This document shows positions 54,722 to 61,925 of a stretch of 61,925 nt of DNA, one piece after another; position 1 is the first letter of the stretch, and every line of letters begins with the position of its first letter. The DNA is from Candidatus Rokuibacteriota bacterium (lineage in GTDB: Bacteria > Methylomirabilota > Methylomirabilia > Rokubacteriales > CSP1-6), in contig QHSL01000076.1 of NCBI GenBank assembly GCA_003220435.1, forward strand, positions 1 to 61,925. Direction: 5' to 3'. A program made the translations under genes and the position numbers. The notes under the pieces were generated by a model, which saw only the letters and a program-made list of their open reading frames with translations, did no database searches and was not told where the DNA came from.

Positions 54722-55494
54722 CGCCCGTGACGGGGCGGCTCCGCGCCTACGTCGTCGACGACGAGCCCGGCGCGCTAAAGCAGGTCGTCCAGAGCCTCAA
54801 GTCGAGCGGCCGCGTCGACGTGGTCGGGACCGCGACGACGGCTGAGACGGCGCTCGCGGAGGTTCCAGCGCGCGACGTGGAGGCGCTGTTCCTCGACATC
54901 CACATGTCCGGGATGACCGGGTTCGAGCTGCTGGAGCGGCTCCAGACGAGCGCGCTGGTCGTGTTCGTCACCGCCCACGACGAGCACGCGCTCCGCGCCT
55001 TCGAGGCCGCGGCGATCGACTATCTCCTCAAGCCGGTCAAGCGTGAGCGCTTGGAGCGCACGCTCGACCGTCTCGAGAGCCGCCGCGGCGATCCCGGCGC
55101 CTCCGTCCAGGCGGTGCTGGAGAAGCTGGCGCGCCACTATCCGCGCGCGCCGGCCTATGCCGAGCGGATCAGCCTCGACCTCGGTCAGCAGCGCACTCAG
55201 CTCGTCGAGGTCGCCAAGATCTCGCACTTCCTAGCCCAGGGGAAGGGGACCATTGCGGTGACGGCCTCGGGAAGCCATCTCGTGGATCGGGCGCTGGGCG
55301 AGCTCGAGGAACGCCTGGACCCGCGGCAGTTCGTCAGGATCCACCGCAGCGCGATCGTGAATCTCCAGTGGGTCGCCGAGGTTCAGCCCGAGCTCGGCGG
55401 GCGCTTGATCGTGAAGCTCAAGGACGGCCCGCGCACCGAGCTCCAGGTCGCCCGCGATCGGGCGCGCGCCTTCAAGGAGCGGATGGTGCTGTAG
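54718..55494 (+). CDS. LytTR-family response regulator
   Basis: A receiver domain with acidic pocket Asp14/Asp15, phosphoacceptor Asp60 (FLDIHMSG), Thr85 and Lys105 (DYLLKPVK) is joined to a C-terminal LytTR DNA-binding domain (from about 155: SHFLAQGKGTIAVTASG, FVRIHRSAIVNLQWV). 258 residues. ATG 54718 overlaps the kinase stop. Targets are unknown; the adjacent amidohydrolase or the whole catabolic cluster are candidates. Confidence 0.94.
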   Translation: MTPVTGRLRAYVVDDEPGALKQVVQSLKSSGRVDVVGTATTAETALAEVPARDVEALFLDIHMSGMTGFELLERLQTSALVVFVTAHDEHALRAFEAAAIDYLLKPVKRERLERTLDRLESRRGDPGASVQAVLEKLARHYPRAPAYAERISLDLGQQRTQLVEVAKISHFLAQGKGTIAVTASGSHLVDRALGELEERLDPRQFVRIHRSAIVNLQWVAEVQPELGGRLIVKLKDGPRTELQVARDRARAFKERMVL

Positions 55495-55902
55495 CTAGGA
55501 GCGGCCGCTAGTGCGGCTGCGCCACTCTTCGACGATCGCGTCGGCGTCGAGGACGCCGAGCCGGCTCGCAGGGCCGTCGGATATCCGCGCGTTCGCCCGA
55601 GAGATCTCGGAATTCAGGGTTGCCACCCGAGCCCTGACCTCGGCCTCGTCGCGCAACGTCCAGATCCGCGCCATCTCCACCTCGACCTTTCGCAGGAGCC
55701 CCAGGGCCGGCGGCAGCACGGACACTTTCTCCCGGCGGATGAGCTTCTTCACCCACCAGTCCGGATCGTAGCCCTGATCGAGATCGGGCAGGGGCTTGCC
55801 CGCGCCCTCGAGGTTGTCGAAGGCGCCGTCTTCGCGAGCCTGACGGATCTGCTCCTCGAGCCACGACTCCCAGCTGCGCCCGGGCGGCTTGCGCTCTGTC
55901 AT
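55495..55902 (-). CDS. DUF1992 (DnaJ-C28-like) domain protein
   Basis: The 135-residue product contains the DUF1992 core: WLEEQIRQAREDGAFDNLEGAGKP then LPDLDQGYDPDWWVKKLIRREK. Start at 55902 (MTERKPPG) is the family start; a TACGCT -10-like box at 55912-55917 leaves almost no leader. Its stop codon directly abuts the stop of the opposing LytTR gene. Function unknown. Confidence 0.92.
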   Translation of the reverse strand: MTERKPPGRSWESWLEEQIRQAREDGAFDNLEGAGKPLPDLDQGYDPDWWVKKLIRREKVSVLPPALGLLRKVEVEMARIWTLRDEAEVRARVATLNSEISRANARISDGPASRLGVLDADAIVEEWRSRTSGRS

Positions 55903-55964
55903 GGCGTCTGCAGCGTACGCCCTGGTGGTATGCTGCACCCTCGTATCGTCGAGCGCGGAGCGCT

Positions 55965-56921
55965 ATGACCACGAGAACGGAGGTCATCGTGAGCAACCTT
56001 GCCGTCGTCGTCGATCCCGATGCGCCCGGTCGTCTCGTTCTCAAGCCCGTCCCCGAGCCCACGCCCGACCGGGGCGAGGCGATCGTGCGCGTGCGTGCGA
56101 TCTCGCTGAACCGCGGGGAAGTTCGGCGCTCGACCATGGCCGCCGCCGGATGGCGCCCGGGCTGGGATCTCGCCGGCGTCATCGAGCGTGCCGCCGCCGA
56201 CGGCGGGGGCCCGAAGGTCGGCGAGCGCGTGGTCGGCTTCCTGCCCGAGGGCGCCTGGGCGCAGCGCGTGGCCGTGCCGAAGAACGCGCTGGCCGAGCTC
56301 CCGGAAAAGGTGACCTTCTCCCAGGCCGCCACGTTCCCGGTCGCCGGCCTGACGGCGCTGCTGGCGCTCGGCAAGGGTGGCCCGCTCCTCGGCAAGCGCG
56401 TGCTCGTCACCGGCGCGACCGGTGGCGTCGGCGACTTCGCGGTACAGCTCGCACGACTCTCCGGCGCCCACGTGACCGCGCTCGTCCGCCGGAACGACCA
56501 GGCGGCTGCGGTTCGACAGCTCGGCGCGCACGAGGTGGTCGTGGGCGACGAGATCGCCAAGGAGCCCAAGTACGATCTGATTGTTGATTCTGTTGGCGGG
56601 AAGACGCTCGGAACCGCGCTGGGAGCGCTGCAACGCGCGGGCGTCTGCGTCACGCTCGGCGTCTCGGCCTCGGCCGAGGTGACCTTCGACGCGCGCGAGT
56701 TCTTCGTGGCCGGCCGCTCGACGCTCTATGGCTTCTACCTGTTCACCGAGTTCGGGAACGAGCCGGCCTCGGTCGGGCTGCGGCGTCTGGCCGATCTGGT
56801 GGCCGCGGGCCAGCTCTCCCCGCACATCAGCCTCGAGCGACCGTGGAAGGAGATCGCCCAGGTCGCGCAGGATTTGATAGCGCGGCGCTATCCGGGAAAG
56901 GCGGTGCTCACGCTTGACTGA
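55965..56921 (+). CDS. quinone oxidoreductase-like MDR protein (zinc-free)
   Basis: A medium-chain dehydrogenase/reductase of 318 residues: GROES-like half with ISLNRGEVRRS and WDLAGVIERAA, then the NADPH-binding LVTGATGGVGDFAVQLARLSG. The structural-zinc Cys cluster is absent, as in quinone oxidoreductases. GGAG lies 7 nt before ATG 55965. It overlaps the SDR gene by 8 nt, so the two probably act together. Substrate unknown. Confidence 0.92.
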   Translation: MTTRTEVIVSNLAVVVDPDAPGRLVLKPVPEPTPDRGEAIVRVRAISLNRGEVRRSTMAAAGWRPGWDLAGVIERAAADGGGPKVGERVVGFLPEGAWAQRVAVPKNALAELPEKVTFSQAATFPVAGLTALLALGKGGPLLGKRVLVTGATGGVGDFAVQLARLSGAHVTALVRRNDQAAAVRQLGAHEVVVGDEIAKEPKYDLIVDSVGGKTLGTALGALQRAGVCVTLGVSASAEVTFDAREFFVAGRSTLYGFYLFTEFGNEPASVGLRRLADLVAAGQLSPHISLERPWKEIAQVAQDLIARRYPGKAVLTLD

Positions 56922-57720
56922 CCCGGGGCCGTTCGACTTCAAGGATCAGGCCGTGCTTGTCACCGGGGCCGCCGCCGGGATCGGCTTCGGCATCGCCCAG
57001 GCCTTCCACGGGGCCGGGGCGCGTCTGGCGCTCGGCGATCTGCGGGAGCCGGCGCTCAAGCAGGCGGTGGATCGGCTGGGGCGCTCGGCACGAGTCTTCA
57101 GCCAGGTCGTCGACGTCCGGGACGGCCGGTCGGTCGCGGACCTCGTGAGCGCGGCCGAGCGCGCGCTGGGGCCGATCACCGTCGCCGTCGCGAACGCGGG
57201 GATCTATCCGAACTCGCCCGTGCTCGAGATGACGGTCGAAGAGTGGGACAGCGTGATGGAGACGAACGTACGCGGCGTCTTCCTCACGTGCCAGGCGGTC
57301 GGCCGGCGGATGACGGAGGACAAGACGCCGGGGAAGATCATCACGATCTCGTCGGGCGCGTACAACAGCGGGCGCAAGGGCGCCGCGCACTACTGTGCGT
57401 CCAAGGCAGGCGTGGTGATGTTCACCAAGGTCCTCGCCATGGAGCTGGCACCGCACCGGATCAACGTCAACTGCATCGCGCCCGGGCTGATCACGGTCGA
57501 CCGCGACGCGAGCCAGGTGTCCGACGAGTACGTGCGGACGCTCGTGGCCAATATCCCGTGGGGCCGGCCGGGCACGCCCGACGACATCGCGCGAGCCGCG
57601 CTATTCCTGGCCTCGCCCTACGCCGACTTCATCACGGGCGAGGTGCTCAGCGTCGACGGTGGCAGCGGCACCGGCCGCACCTGGCTTCCCTACAGCGGCA
57701 CACCCCCGCGCCAGGCCTAG
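56914..57720 (+). CDS. short-chain dehydrogenase/reductase (SDR)
   Basis: A classical SDR of 268 residues: LVTGAAAGIGFGIAQAF nucleotide loop, NAGIYPNSP, catalytic Ser in ITISSGAYNS, and YCASK (Tyr-x3-Lys), with a C-terminal FITGEVLSVDGGSG. TTG 56914 overlaps the quinone oxidoreductase gene. FabG-like enzymes share these features; no substrate is assigned. It ends 4 nt before a long hairpin. Confidence 0.94.
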   Translation: MTDPGPFDFKDQAVLVTGAAAGIGFGIAQAFHGAGARLALGDLREPALKQAVDRLGRSARVFSQVVDVRDGRSVADLVSAAERALGPITVAVANAGIYPNSPVLEMTVEEWDSVMETNVRGVFLTCQAVGRRMTEDKTPGKIITISSGAYNSGRKGAAHYCASKAGVVMFTKVLAMELAPHRINVNCIAPGLITVDRDASQVSDEYVRTLVANIPWGRPGTPDDIARAALFLASPYADFITGEVLSVDGGSGTGRTWLPYSGTPPRQA

Positions 57721-57724
57721 GCGC

Positions 57725-57922
57725 GGATCATTCACGAACTACGTGCGGGAGACCGGCCGGGTGGCGCCGGGGGCTCTGGGCGCGGCCGGCGTAGTGGGAC
57801 CCCTTCGTCCTGTGCGCCGCTCGAAGAGCGGCGATTCAGGCGAACGGGTGGCGGAGCCGGCTGCGCCAGAGCCCCCGGCGACAGGACCCGGCCGCCTCAC
57901 GCGGCGCATTCGTGAATGATCC
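57725..57922. terminator. long imperfect hairpin between convergent SDR and ABC permease genes
   Basis: Outer arms GGATCATTCACGAA (57725-57738) and TTCGTGAATGATCC (57909-57922) pair perfectly (14 bp). A second 15-bp perfect block pairs 57765-57779 with 57866-57880, and a 10-bp block pairs 57781-57790 with 57856-57865 with one G.U-type position. The apex carries CGCCGCTC-GAA-GAGCGGCG (57815-57833). The base is 4 nt from one stop codon and 3 nt from the other, so it can act on both transcripts. Confidence 0.7.
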
Positions 57923-57925
57923 CGG

Positions 57926-58765
57926 TTAGACCTTGAGCCGCGGGTCGAGGAGGTCGCGAAGGCCGTCGCCGAGCAGGTTCATCGCCAGGACGGTCAGCAT
58001 GATGCCGAGGCCGGGGAACGTCGAGATCCACCAGGCTTCGCGCAGATAGTCGCGTCCTTCCGCGAGCATGCGTCCCCACTCGGCCGCCGGCGGCTGGCTG
58101 CCGAGCCCGAGGAAGCTGAGCGCCGCGGCCGACAGGATCGCGGTGCCCAGGCCGAGCGTGGCCGTCACGATGAGCGGCGCCACCACGTTGGGCAGGATGT
58201 AGCGGGTGAGGATCGTGCGATCGCGGCCGCCGATCGCCCGCGCGGCCTCGACGTAGACCTGCTCGCGCGCCGAGAGCACGCTGGCGCGCACCAGCCGCGC
58301 GTAGGTCGGCACTGCGGCGAGCCCGACTGCGATCATCACGTTGCCGAGGCCCGGCGTCAGCACGCTCACGATCGCCAGCGCCAGGAGTATTCCGGGGAAA
58401 GCCAGCAGCACGTCGATCATCCGCATCAACAGCGCGTCGAGCCGTCCGCCGTAATAGCCGGAGACGAGACCGACCGGCGCGCCGATCCCCACCGCGATCG
58501 AGACGGAGATGAGTCCGACGACCAGCGAGATCCTGGCGCCGTGCAGCACGCGACTGGCCACGTCGCGGCCGAACTGGTCGCTGCCGAGGAGATAGCGCGA
58601 CCCGGGCGCGTGGAGCGCGGTGCGCGGCGAGGTCTTGATCGGATCGCGCGGGCTGAGCCAGGGCGCGCCGATCGCCAGCAGCGCGAGCGCGCCCAGGATT
58701 ACGAGGCCCGCCACAGCGCCCCGGTGGCGAACCACGCGCTGGAGCGGGCTCGGCCCGTCAGCCAA
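57926..58765 (-). CDS. peptide/nickel-type ABC permease (DppC-like)
   Basis: A 279-residue permease with the DppC/OppC N-terminus (HRGAVAGLVILGALALLAIG), the conserved LLGSDQFGRDVASRVLHGARIS, and the EAA coupling loop VEAARAIGGRDRTILTRYILPNV. It overlaps the dppB-like gene by 8 nt. About six membrane helices. Ligands of the family include peptides, nickel and glutathione. Confidence 0.92.
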   Translation of the reverse strand: MADGPSPLQRVVRHRGAVAGLVILGALALLAIGAPWLSPRDPIKTSPRTALHAPGSRYLLGSDQFGRDVASRVLHGARISLVVGLISVSIAVGIGAPVGLVSGYYGGRLDALLMRMIDVLLAFPGILLALAIVSVLTPGLGNVMIAVGLAAVPTYARLVRASVLSAREQVYVEAARAIGGRDRTILTRYILPNVVAPLIVTATLGLGTAILSAAALSFLGLGSQPPAAEWGRMLAEGRDYLREAWWISTFPGLGIMLTVLAMNLLGDGLRDLLDPRLKV

Positions 58766-59681
58766 CGCGGATCCGCGGGTCGACGAACGCGTAGGCGACG
58801 TCGACGAGCACGTTGATCATCACGTAGGACGCCGCCACGAACAGCACGGTGCCCTGGACCAGCGGGAAGTCCTTGGCGAGGATCCCGCCCACGATCAGGC
58901 GCCCGAGCCCTGGCCGGCTGAACACGGTCTCGACGATGACGGCGCCGGCCAACAGATTTCCGAACTGCAGGCCGAAGATCGTGATGATCGGGATCAGGGC
59001 GTTCTTCAGGGCGTGCCGGACGACCACGCCCCACCACGCGAGGCCCTTGGCCCGCGCGGTGCGTACGTAGTCCTGACCGAGCACCTCGAGCATGCTCGAG
59101 CGCGTGAGACGCGCGATGATCGCCGAGGCGATCGTGCCGAGCGTCAGGCTCGGGAGGACCAAATGCAGGAGATCGCCGCCGCCGGTCGCCGGGAACCACG
59201 CCAGGTGTAGCGAGAAGACAAAGATGAGCAGGAGCCCGAGCCAGAAGCTCGGCATCGACACGCCGAGGAGCGCGACCACCATCGAGCCGACGTCGAGCCA
59301 CGTGTTGCGAAAGAGCGCCGCCAGCAGGCCGAGCGGCACGCCGATGGCGATGGCCACCGCCATGCTGGCCAGCGCCAGCTGAGCTGTGCTGGCGACGTTC
59401 TCGGCGATCTCGGTCGCGACGGGCCGCCGGCTCCGGATCGAGGTGCCCAGATCACCCCGGAACGCGTTCGCGACGAACCGGCCGTACTGCTGCGGCAGCG
59501 GCTCGTCGAGGTGGAGCTGGGCGCGCATCTGGGCGATCTGGTCGGGGCTAGTGACGAACTCGGCGAGCATCATCTTCACGGGGTCGCCGGGCACCAGGAA
59601 CAGCATGCTGAAGACGGCCAGCGTGACGCCGAACAGGACGGGCACGACGGCCAGCACCCGCCGGGTCAGGTAGATCAGCAC
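58758..59681 (-). CDS. peptide/nickel-type ABC permease (DppB-like)
   Basis: A 307-residue permease starting GTG at 59681 (MLIYLTRRVLAVVPVLFGVT, the classic DppB start). The coupling loop is DYVRTARAKGLAWWGVVVRHALKNA, and AVIVETVFSRPGLGRLIV follows. Its start abuts the binding-protein stop, so SBP-permease-permease is one leftward operon. No ATPase gene is adjacent; it must be encoded elsewhere. Confidence 0.93.
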   Translation of the reverse strand: MLIYLTRRVLAVVPVLFGVTLAVFSMLFLVPGDPVKMMLAEFVTSPDQIAQMRAQLHLDEPLPQQYGRFVANAFRGDLGTSIRSRRPVATEIAENVASTAQLALASMAVAIAIGVPLGLLAALFRNTWLDVGSMVVALLGVSMPSFWLGLLLIFVFSLHLAWFPATGGGDLLHLVLPSLTLGTIASAIIARLTRSSMLEVLGQDYVRTARAKGLAWWGVVVRHALKNALIPIITIFGLQFGNLLAGAVIVETVFSRPGLGRLIVGGILAKDFPLVQGTVLFVAASYVMINVLVDVAYAFVDPRIRVG

Positions 59682-61274
59682 CTATTTCTGGATCGCGGCG
59701 TCGCTCAGGACGGGATACGTGGCGAAGGTGTACTTCACGCCCCGGACATTGGCGCGGAACGCCCACACCGACAGCTCGTCAACCAGCGGTACCGTGAGCG
59801 CCTCGTCGAGCACCATCTGCTCGATCGCGAGATAGATCGCGCGCCGCTTCGCCGGGTCGAACTCGCGCCGCCCCTGCTCGAGCATCTGGTCGAGCTTGGC
59901 GTTCTTCACGCACGACCAGTTGAAGTTGCCGCCGACCAGCGACGAGTGGAACAGCGGATAGAGCCCGTCGGGATCGGTGGCGCGCAGGAACATGACGGGC
60001 CCGTGGGTGGCGCAGCGATAGTTGTCCTCGTACCAGGGCGGCCGCGCTTGCGCCTTGATCTTGAGATCGATCCCGACCTCGCGGAGCGACGACTGGATGA
60101 GCTGCGCCGTCGGCTCGGGGCCGCCGCCGTACTCGATCGCGTTCAGGACGATCTCGAGCCGCGCGCCGCCCTTCGTCCGGATCCCGTCGGCACCGGGCTG
60201 CCAGCCGGCTTCCGCGAGCAGCGCCTGAGCCTTCGCCGCGTCGAACGGATACGCCTGGCGCAGCGTTGGATCGTCGAGCATGGCCGCGGTGAGCGGCGCG
60301 AAGGCCTTCAGCGCGATGCCCTTGAAGACGGTGGCGAGGAGCGCTTCCTTGTCGACCGCGTAGTTGAGCGCGCGACGGACCTTGACGTCGTCGAGTGGCG
60401 GCTTGGTCGTGTTCAGGAGCCAGATGCGCGGTGCGCCGGGATAGGGGATCTTGTCGACCCGCATCGCGGTGTTCTTCTCGATGCGCGGCAGCGACTGCGC
60501 CGGGACCAGATAGACGCCCTGCGCCTCGCCGCTCTCGAGCGTCGTCACGCGCGTGCCGGCCTCGGGCACGAACTTCCACACGATCGAGTCCAGCAGCGCC
60601 CCGCCCGCCCGGTCGCTCCACGGCGCCTTCCGCGTGTACGCGGGGTTGCGGACCATCGTGGTGTGGTCCTTCGCCACGTAGTCCTTGATCATGAAGGGCC
60701 CGCTGCCGACCGGACGCGTGTGGACCGGGTCGCCCGTCTCGCGCACGGCCTTGGGCGAGACGAGGCTGAGTGTGCCGCCCGCCGCGTAGGCGAGGAACGG
60801 CGCGTACGGGTTCTCGAAGCTGACCTGCACGGTGAACTCGTCGAGCACCTTCGATCCGGCGTAGCCGGCCAGGGCGGATCGCGAGCCCCCGGCCTTGAAC
60901 TTCGGATCGACGATCCGGTCGAAGTTGAACTTGACCGCCTCGGCGTTGAACGGGGTCCCGTCGTGGAACTTCACGTCGCGCCGGAGCTTGAACGTCACGC
61001 TCCGCCCGTCACGCGAGCTCGTCCACGACTCGGCGAGCCACGGCACCAGCTTGCCGTCGAGCCCGCGGTAAACCAGGTTCTCGGTGACCGAGGCGATGAT
61101 CTGGTACGTCACTGCCGACGGCGACGCGTGCGGGTCGAGGGTCGGCGGCTCCTGGTCGAGCGCGATCACCAGGGTGCCGCCCGCTTGAGCATGAGCCGCG
61201 GCGGCGGTCGTCCCTAGCAACGCCAGGACACACGCGACGACGAGGGCGAAACGCGAGGCGCGCGCAAGCGGCAT
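59682..61274 (-). CDS. peptide-type ABC transporter substrate-binding protein (Sec-exported)
   Basis: A family 5 binding protein of 530 residues. Start at 61274 gives a proper signal peptide (MPLARASRFALVVACVLALL, cleavage near AHAQ); the frame upstream reads without homology. Typical stretches: GTLVIALDQEPPTLDPHASP, LAESWTSSRDGRSVTFKLR, VKFHDGTPFNAEAVKFNF and VRRALNYAVDKEALL. First gene of the leftward transporter operon. Confidence 0.93.
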   Translation of the reverse strand: MPLARASRFALVVACVLALLGTTAAAAHAQAGGTLVIALDQEPPTLDPHASPSAVTYQIIASVTENLVYRGLDGKLVPWLAESWTSSRDGRSVTFKLRRDVKFHDGTPFNAEAVKFNFDRIVDPKFKAGGSRSALAGYAGSKVLDEFTVQVSFENPYAPFLAYAAGGTLSLVSPKAVRETGDPVHTRPVGSGPFMIKDYVAKDHTTMVRNPAYTRKAPWSDRAGGALLDSIVWKFVPEAGTRVTTLESGEAQGVYLVPAQSLPRIEKNTAMRVDKIPYPGAPRIWLLNTTKPPLDDVKVRRALNYAVDKEALLATVFKGIALKAFAPLTAAMLDDPTLRQAYPFDAAKAQALLAEAGWQPGADGIRTKGGARLEIVLNAIEYGGGPEPTAQLIQSSLREVGIDLKIKAQARPPWYEDNYRCATHGPVMFLRATDPDGLYPLFHSSLVGGNFNWSCVKNAKLDQMLEQGRREFDPAKRRAIYLAIEQMVLDEALTVPLVDELSVWAFRANVRGVKYTFATYPVLSDAAIQK

Positions 61275-61348
61275 GGAGCCACAATCCTCTGCCGGAAGGC
61301 CCGTCGCGTCAAGAGGGCGCATACTGAAACGCACGGGGGAGCCACACG

Positions 61349-61925
61349 ATGGACGAGTGGGAGCTGGCCGAGTCGCTGCGGCGTGTTCGCGAGGGCTCGC
61401 TCGACCGACGTCAGTTCGCCCGGACGCTTCTCGGGCTCGGGCTGACGGCGCCGATGGTCGTCGAGTTGCTGGGACCGCGCCCGGGTCATGCACAGGCACT
61501 GCGGTCGGTCTTCACGCCGACGCGTCGTGGGGGCGGCGGCGAGCTGAAGACGCTCTGGTGGCAGGCCCCGACGATCCTGAACCCGCACCTGGCCACTGGC
61601 GCCAAGGACGCCGATGCCTCTCGAATCTTTTACGAGGGGCTCGTGTCGTTCGACCCCGATGGCACCATCGTCCCGAACCTGACCGCTGAGATCCCGACGA
61701 TCGAGAACGGCGGCGTGGCCCGCGACGGGCTCTCGATCATGGTGAAGCTGAAGAAGGGAGTCCAGTGGCACGACGGCAAGCCATTCACGGCGGACGACGT
61801 CGTGTTCACCTGGGAGTACGTCATGGACCCGGCGACGGCCGCGACGACGAGCGGGGCGTATCGGGACATCGCGCGCATCGACAAGCTCGACTCGCACACG
61901 GTCAAGATCGGGTACAAGAATCCCA
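61349..61925 (+). CDS. peptide-type ABC transporter substrate-binding protein (Tat-exported, partial)
   Basis: The gene begins at ATG 61349 with GGGGGAG 8 nt upstream and runs off the right edge after 192 codons. An RR motif (LDRRQFARTLLGLGLTAP, about 22-39) with a hydrophobic stretch fits a Tat signal. The family-5 fold follows: GGELKTLWWQAPTILNPHLA, SRIFYEGLVSFDPDG and VQWHDGKPFTADDVVFTWE. Divergent from a Sec-exported relative; the 74-nt gap must hold both promoters. 3' end not visible. Confidence 0.9.
   Translation, partial: MDEWELAESLRRVREGSLDRRQFARTLLGLGLTAPMVVELLGPRPGHAQALRSVFTPTRRGGGGELKTLWWQAPTILNPHLATGAKDADASRIFYEGLVSFDPDGTIVPNLTAEIPTIENGGVARDGLSIMVKLKKGVQWHDGKPFTADDVVFTWEYVMDPATAATTSGAYRDIARIDKLDSHTVKIGYKNP

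Overview
The window is GC-rich bacterial chromosome (about two thirds G+C by eye). Genes are tightly packed, frequently overlap by 4 nt (ATGA/GTGA), and use many GTG and some TTG starts. Sec and Tat signal peptides, periplasmic c-type cytochromes and periplasmic binding proteins without a lipobox point to a diderm, respiring, free-living heterotroph. Gene content and style resemble uncultivated soil or groundwater lineages such as Rokubacteria/Methylomirabilota, but that placement is inference; no rRNA or other phylogenetic marker RNA is present. I saw no tRNA, rRNA, CRISPR array, insertion sequence or prophage.

Layout. (1) 1-2.75 kb: end of an upstream gene, an M16 peptidase, an alpha/beta hydrolase and a HAD phosphatase that has lost an internal segment. 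(2) 2.8-15.4 kb: an almost complete de novo IMP operon, purB-C-S-Q-L-F-M-N-H-(MerR/TPR gene)-D-E. PurK is the only missing step. (3) 15.4-21.7 kb: housekeeping genes: Sua5/YrdC, mobA, thiI, a beta-CASP metallo-hydrolase, then rpiB-glyA-nrdR. (4) 21.9-26.1 kb: a B12-binding radical SAM protein convergent with pyrE, separated by two copies of an unusual long-hairpin element; then tsaB-rimI. (5) 26.2-30.7 kb: redox genes: a YceI protein, a diheme cytochrome c, a c'-type cytochrome, a membrane Fe-S oxidoreductase and a YkvA-like protein. (6) 30.9-35.6 kb: a branched-chain amino-acid type ABC transporter (SBP-G-F-H-M). (7) 35.6-47.3 kb: nucleoside uptake and salvage (deoxyribosyltransferase-like protein, BMP-type binding protein and ATPase, two permeases, cdd, pyrimidine-nucleoside phosphorylase). 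It is interrupted by a 4.7-kb block holding a phytanoyl-CoA dioxygenase, an epimerase, an enolase-superfamily enzyme, a methyltransferase and a secreted protein. (8) 47.3-55.5 kb: a likely catabolic cluster (flavin monooxygenase of acyl-CoA dehydrogenase fold, ThDP enzyme, LLM oxidoreductase, secreted protein, Tat-exported amidohydrolase) followed by a LytS/LytTR two-component pair. (9) 55.5-61.9 kb: a DUF1992 protein, a quinone oxidoreductase, an SDR, and a peptide-type ABC transporter transcribed leftwards, divergent from a second peptide-binding protein that runs off the end.

The most interesting non-coding signals are: two copies of an approximately 145-nt element with a conserved loop but different, internally compensated 34-37 bp stems, each placed just after the stop codon of its own gene in the same transcript orientation; a long hairpin whose base sits 3-4 nt from both stop codons of another convergent pair; and several operon-leading genes with a -10 box 6-7 nt before the start codon, which implies leaderless mRNAs.
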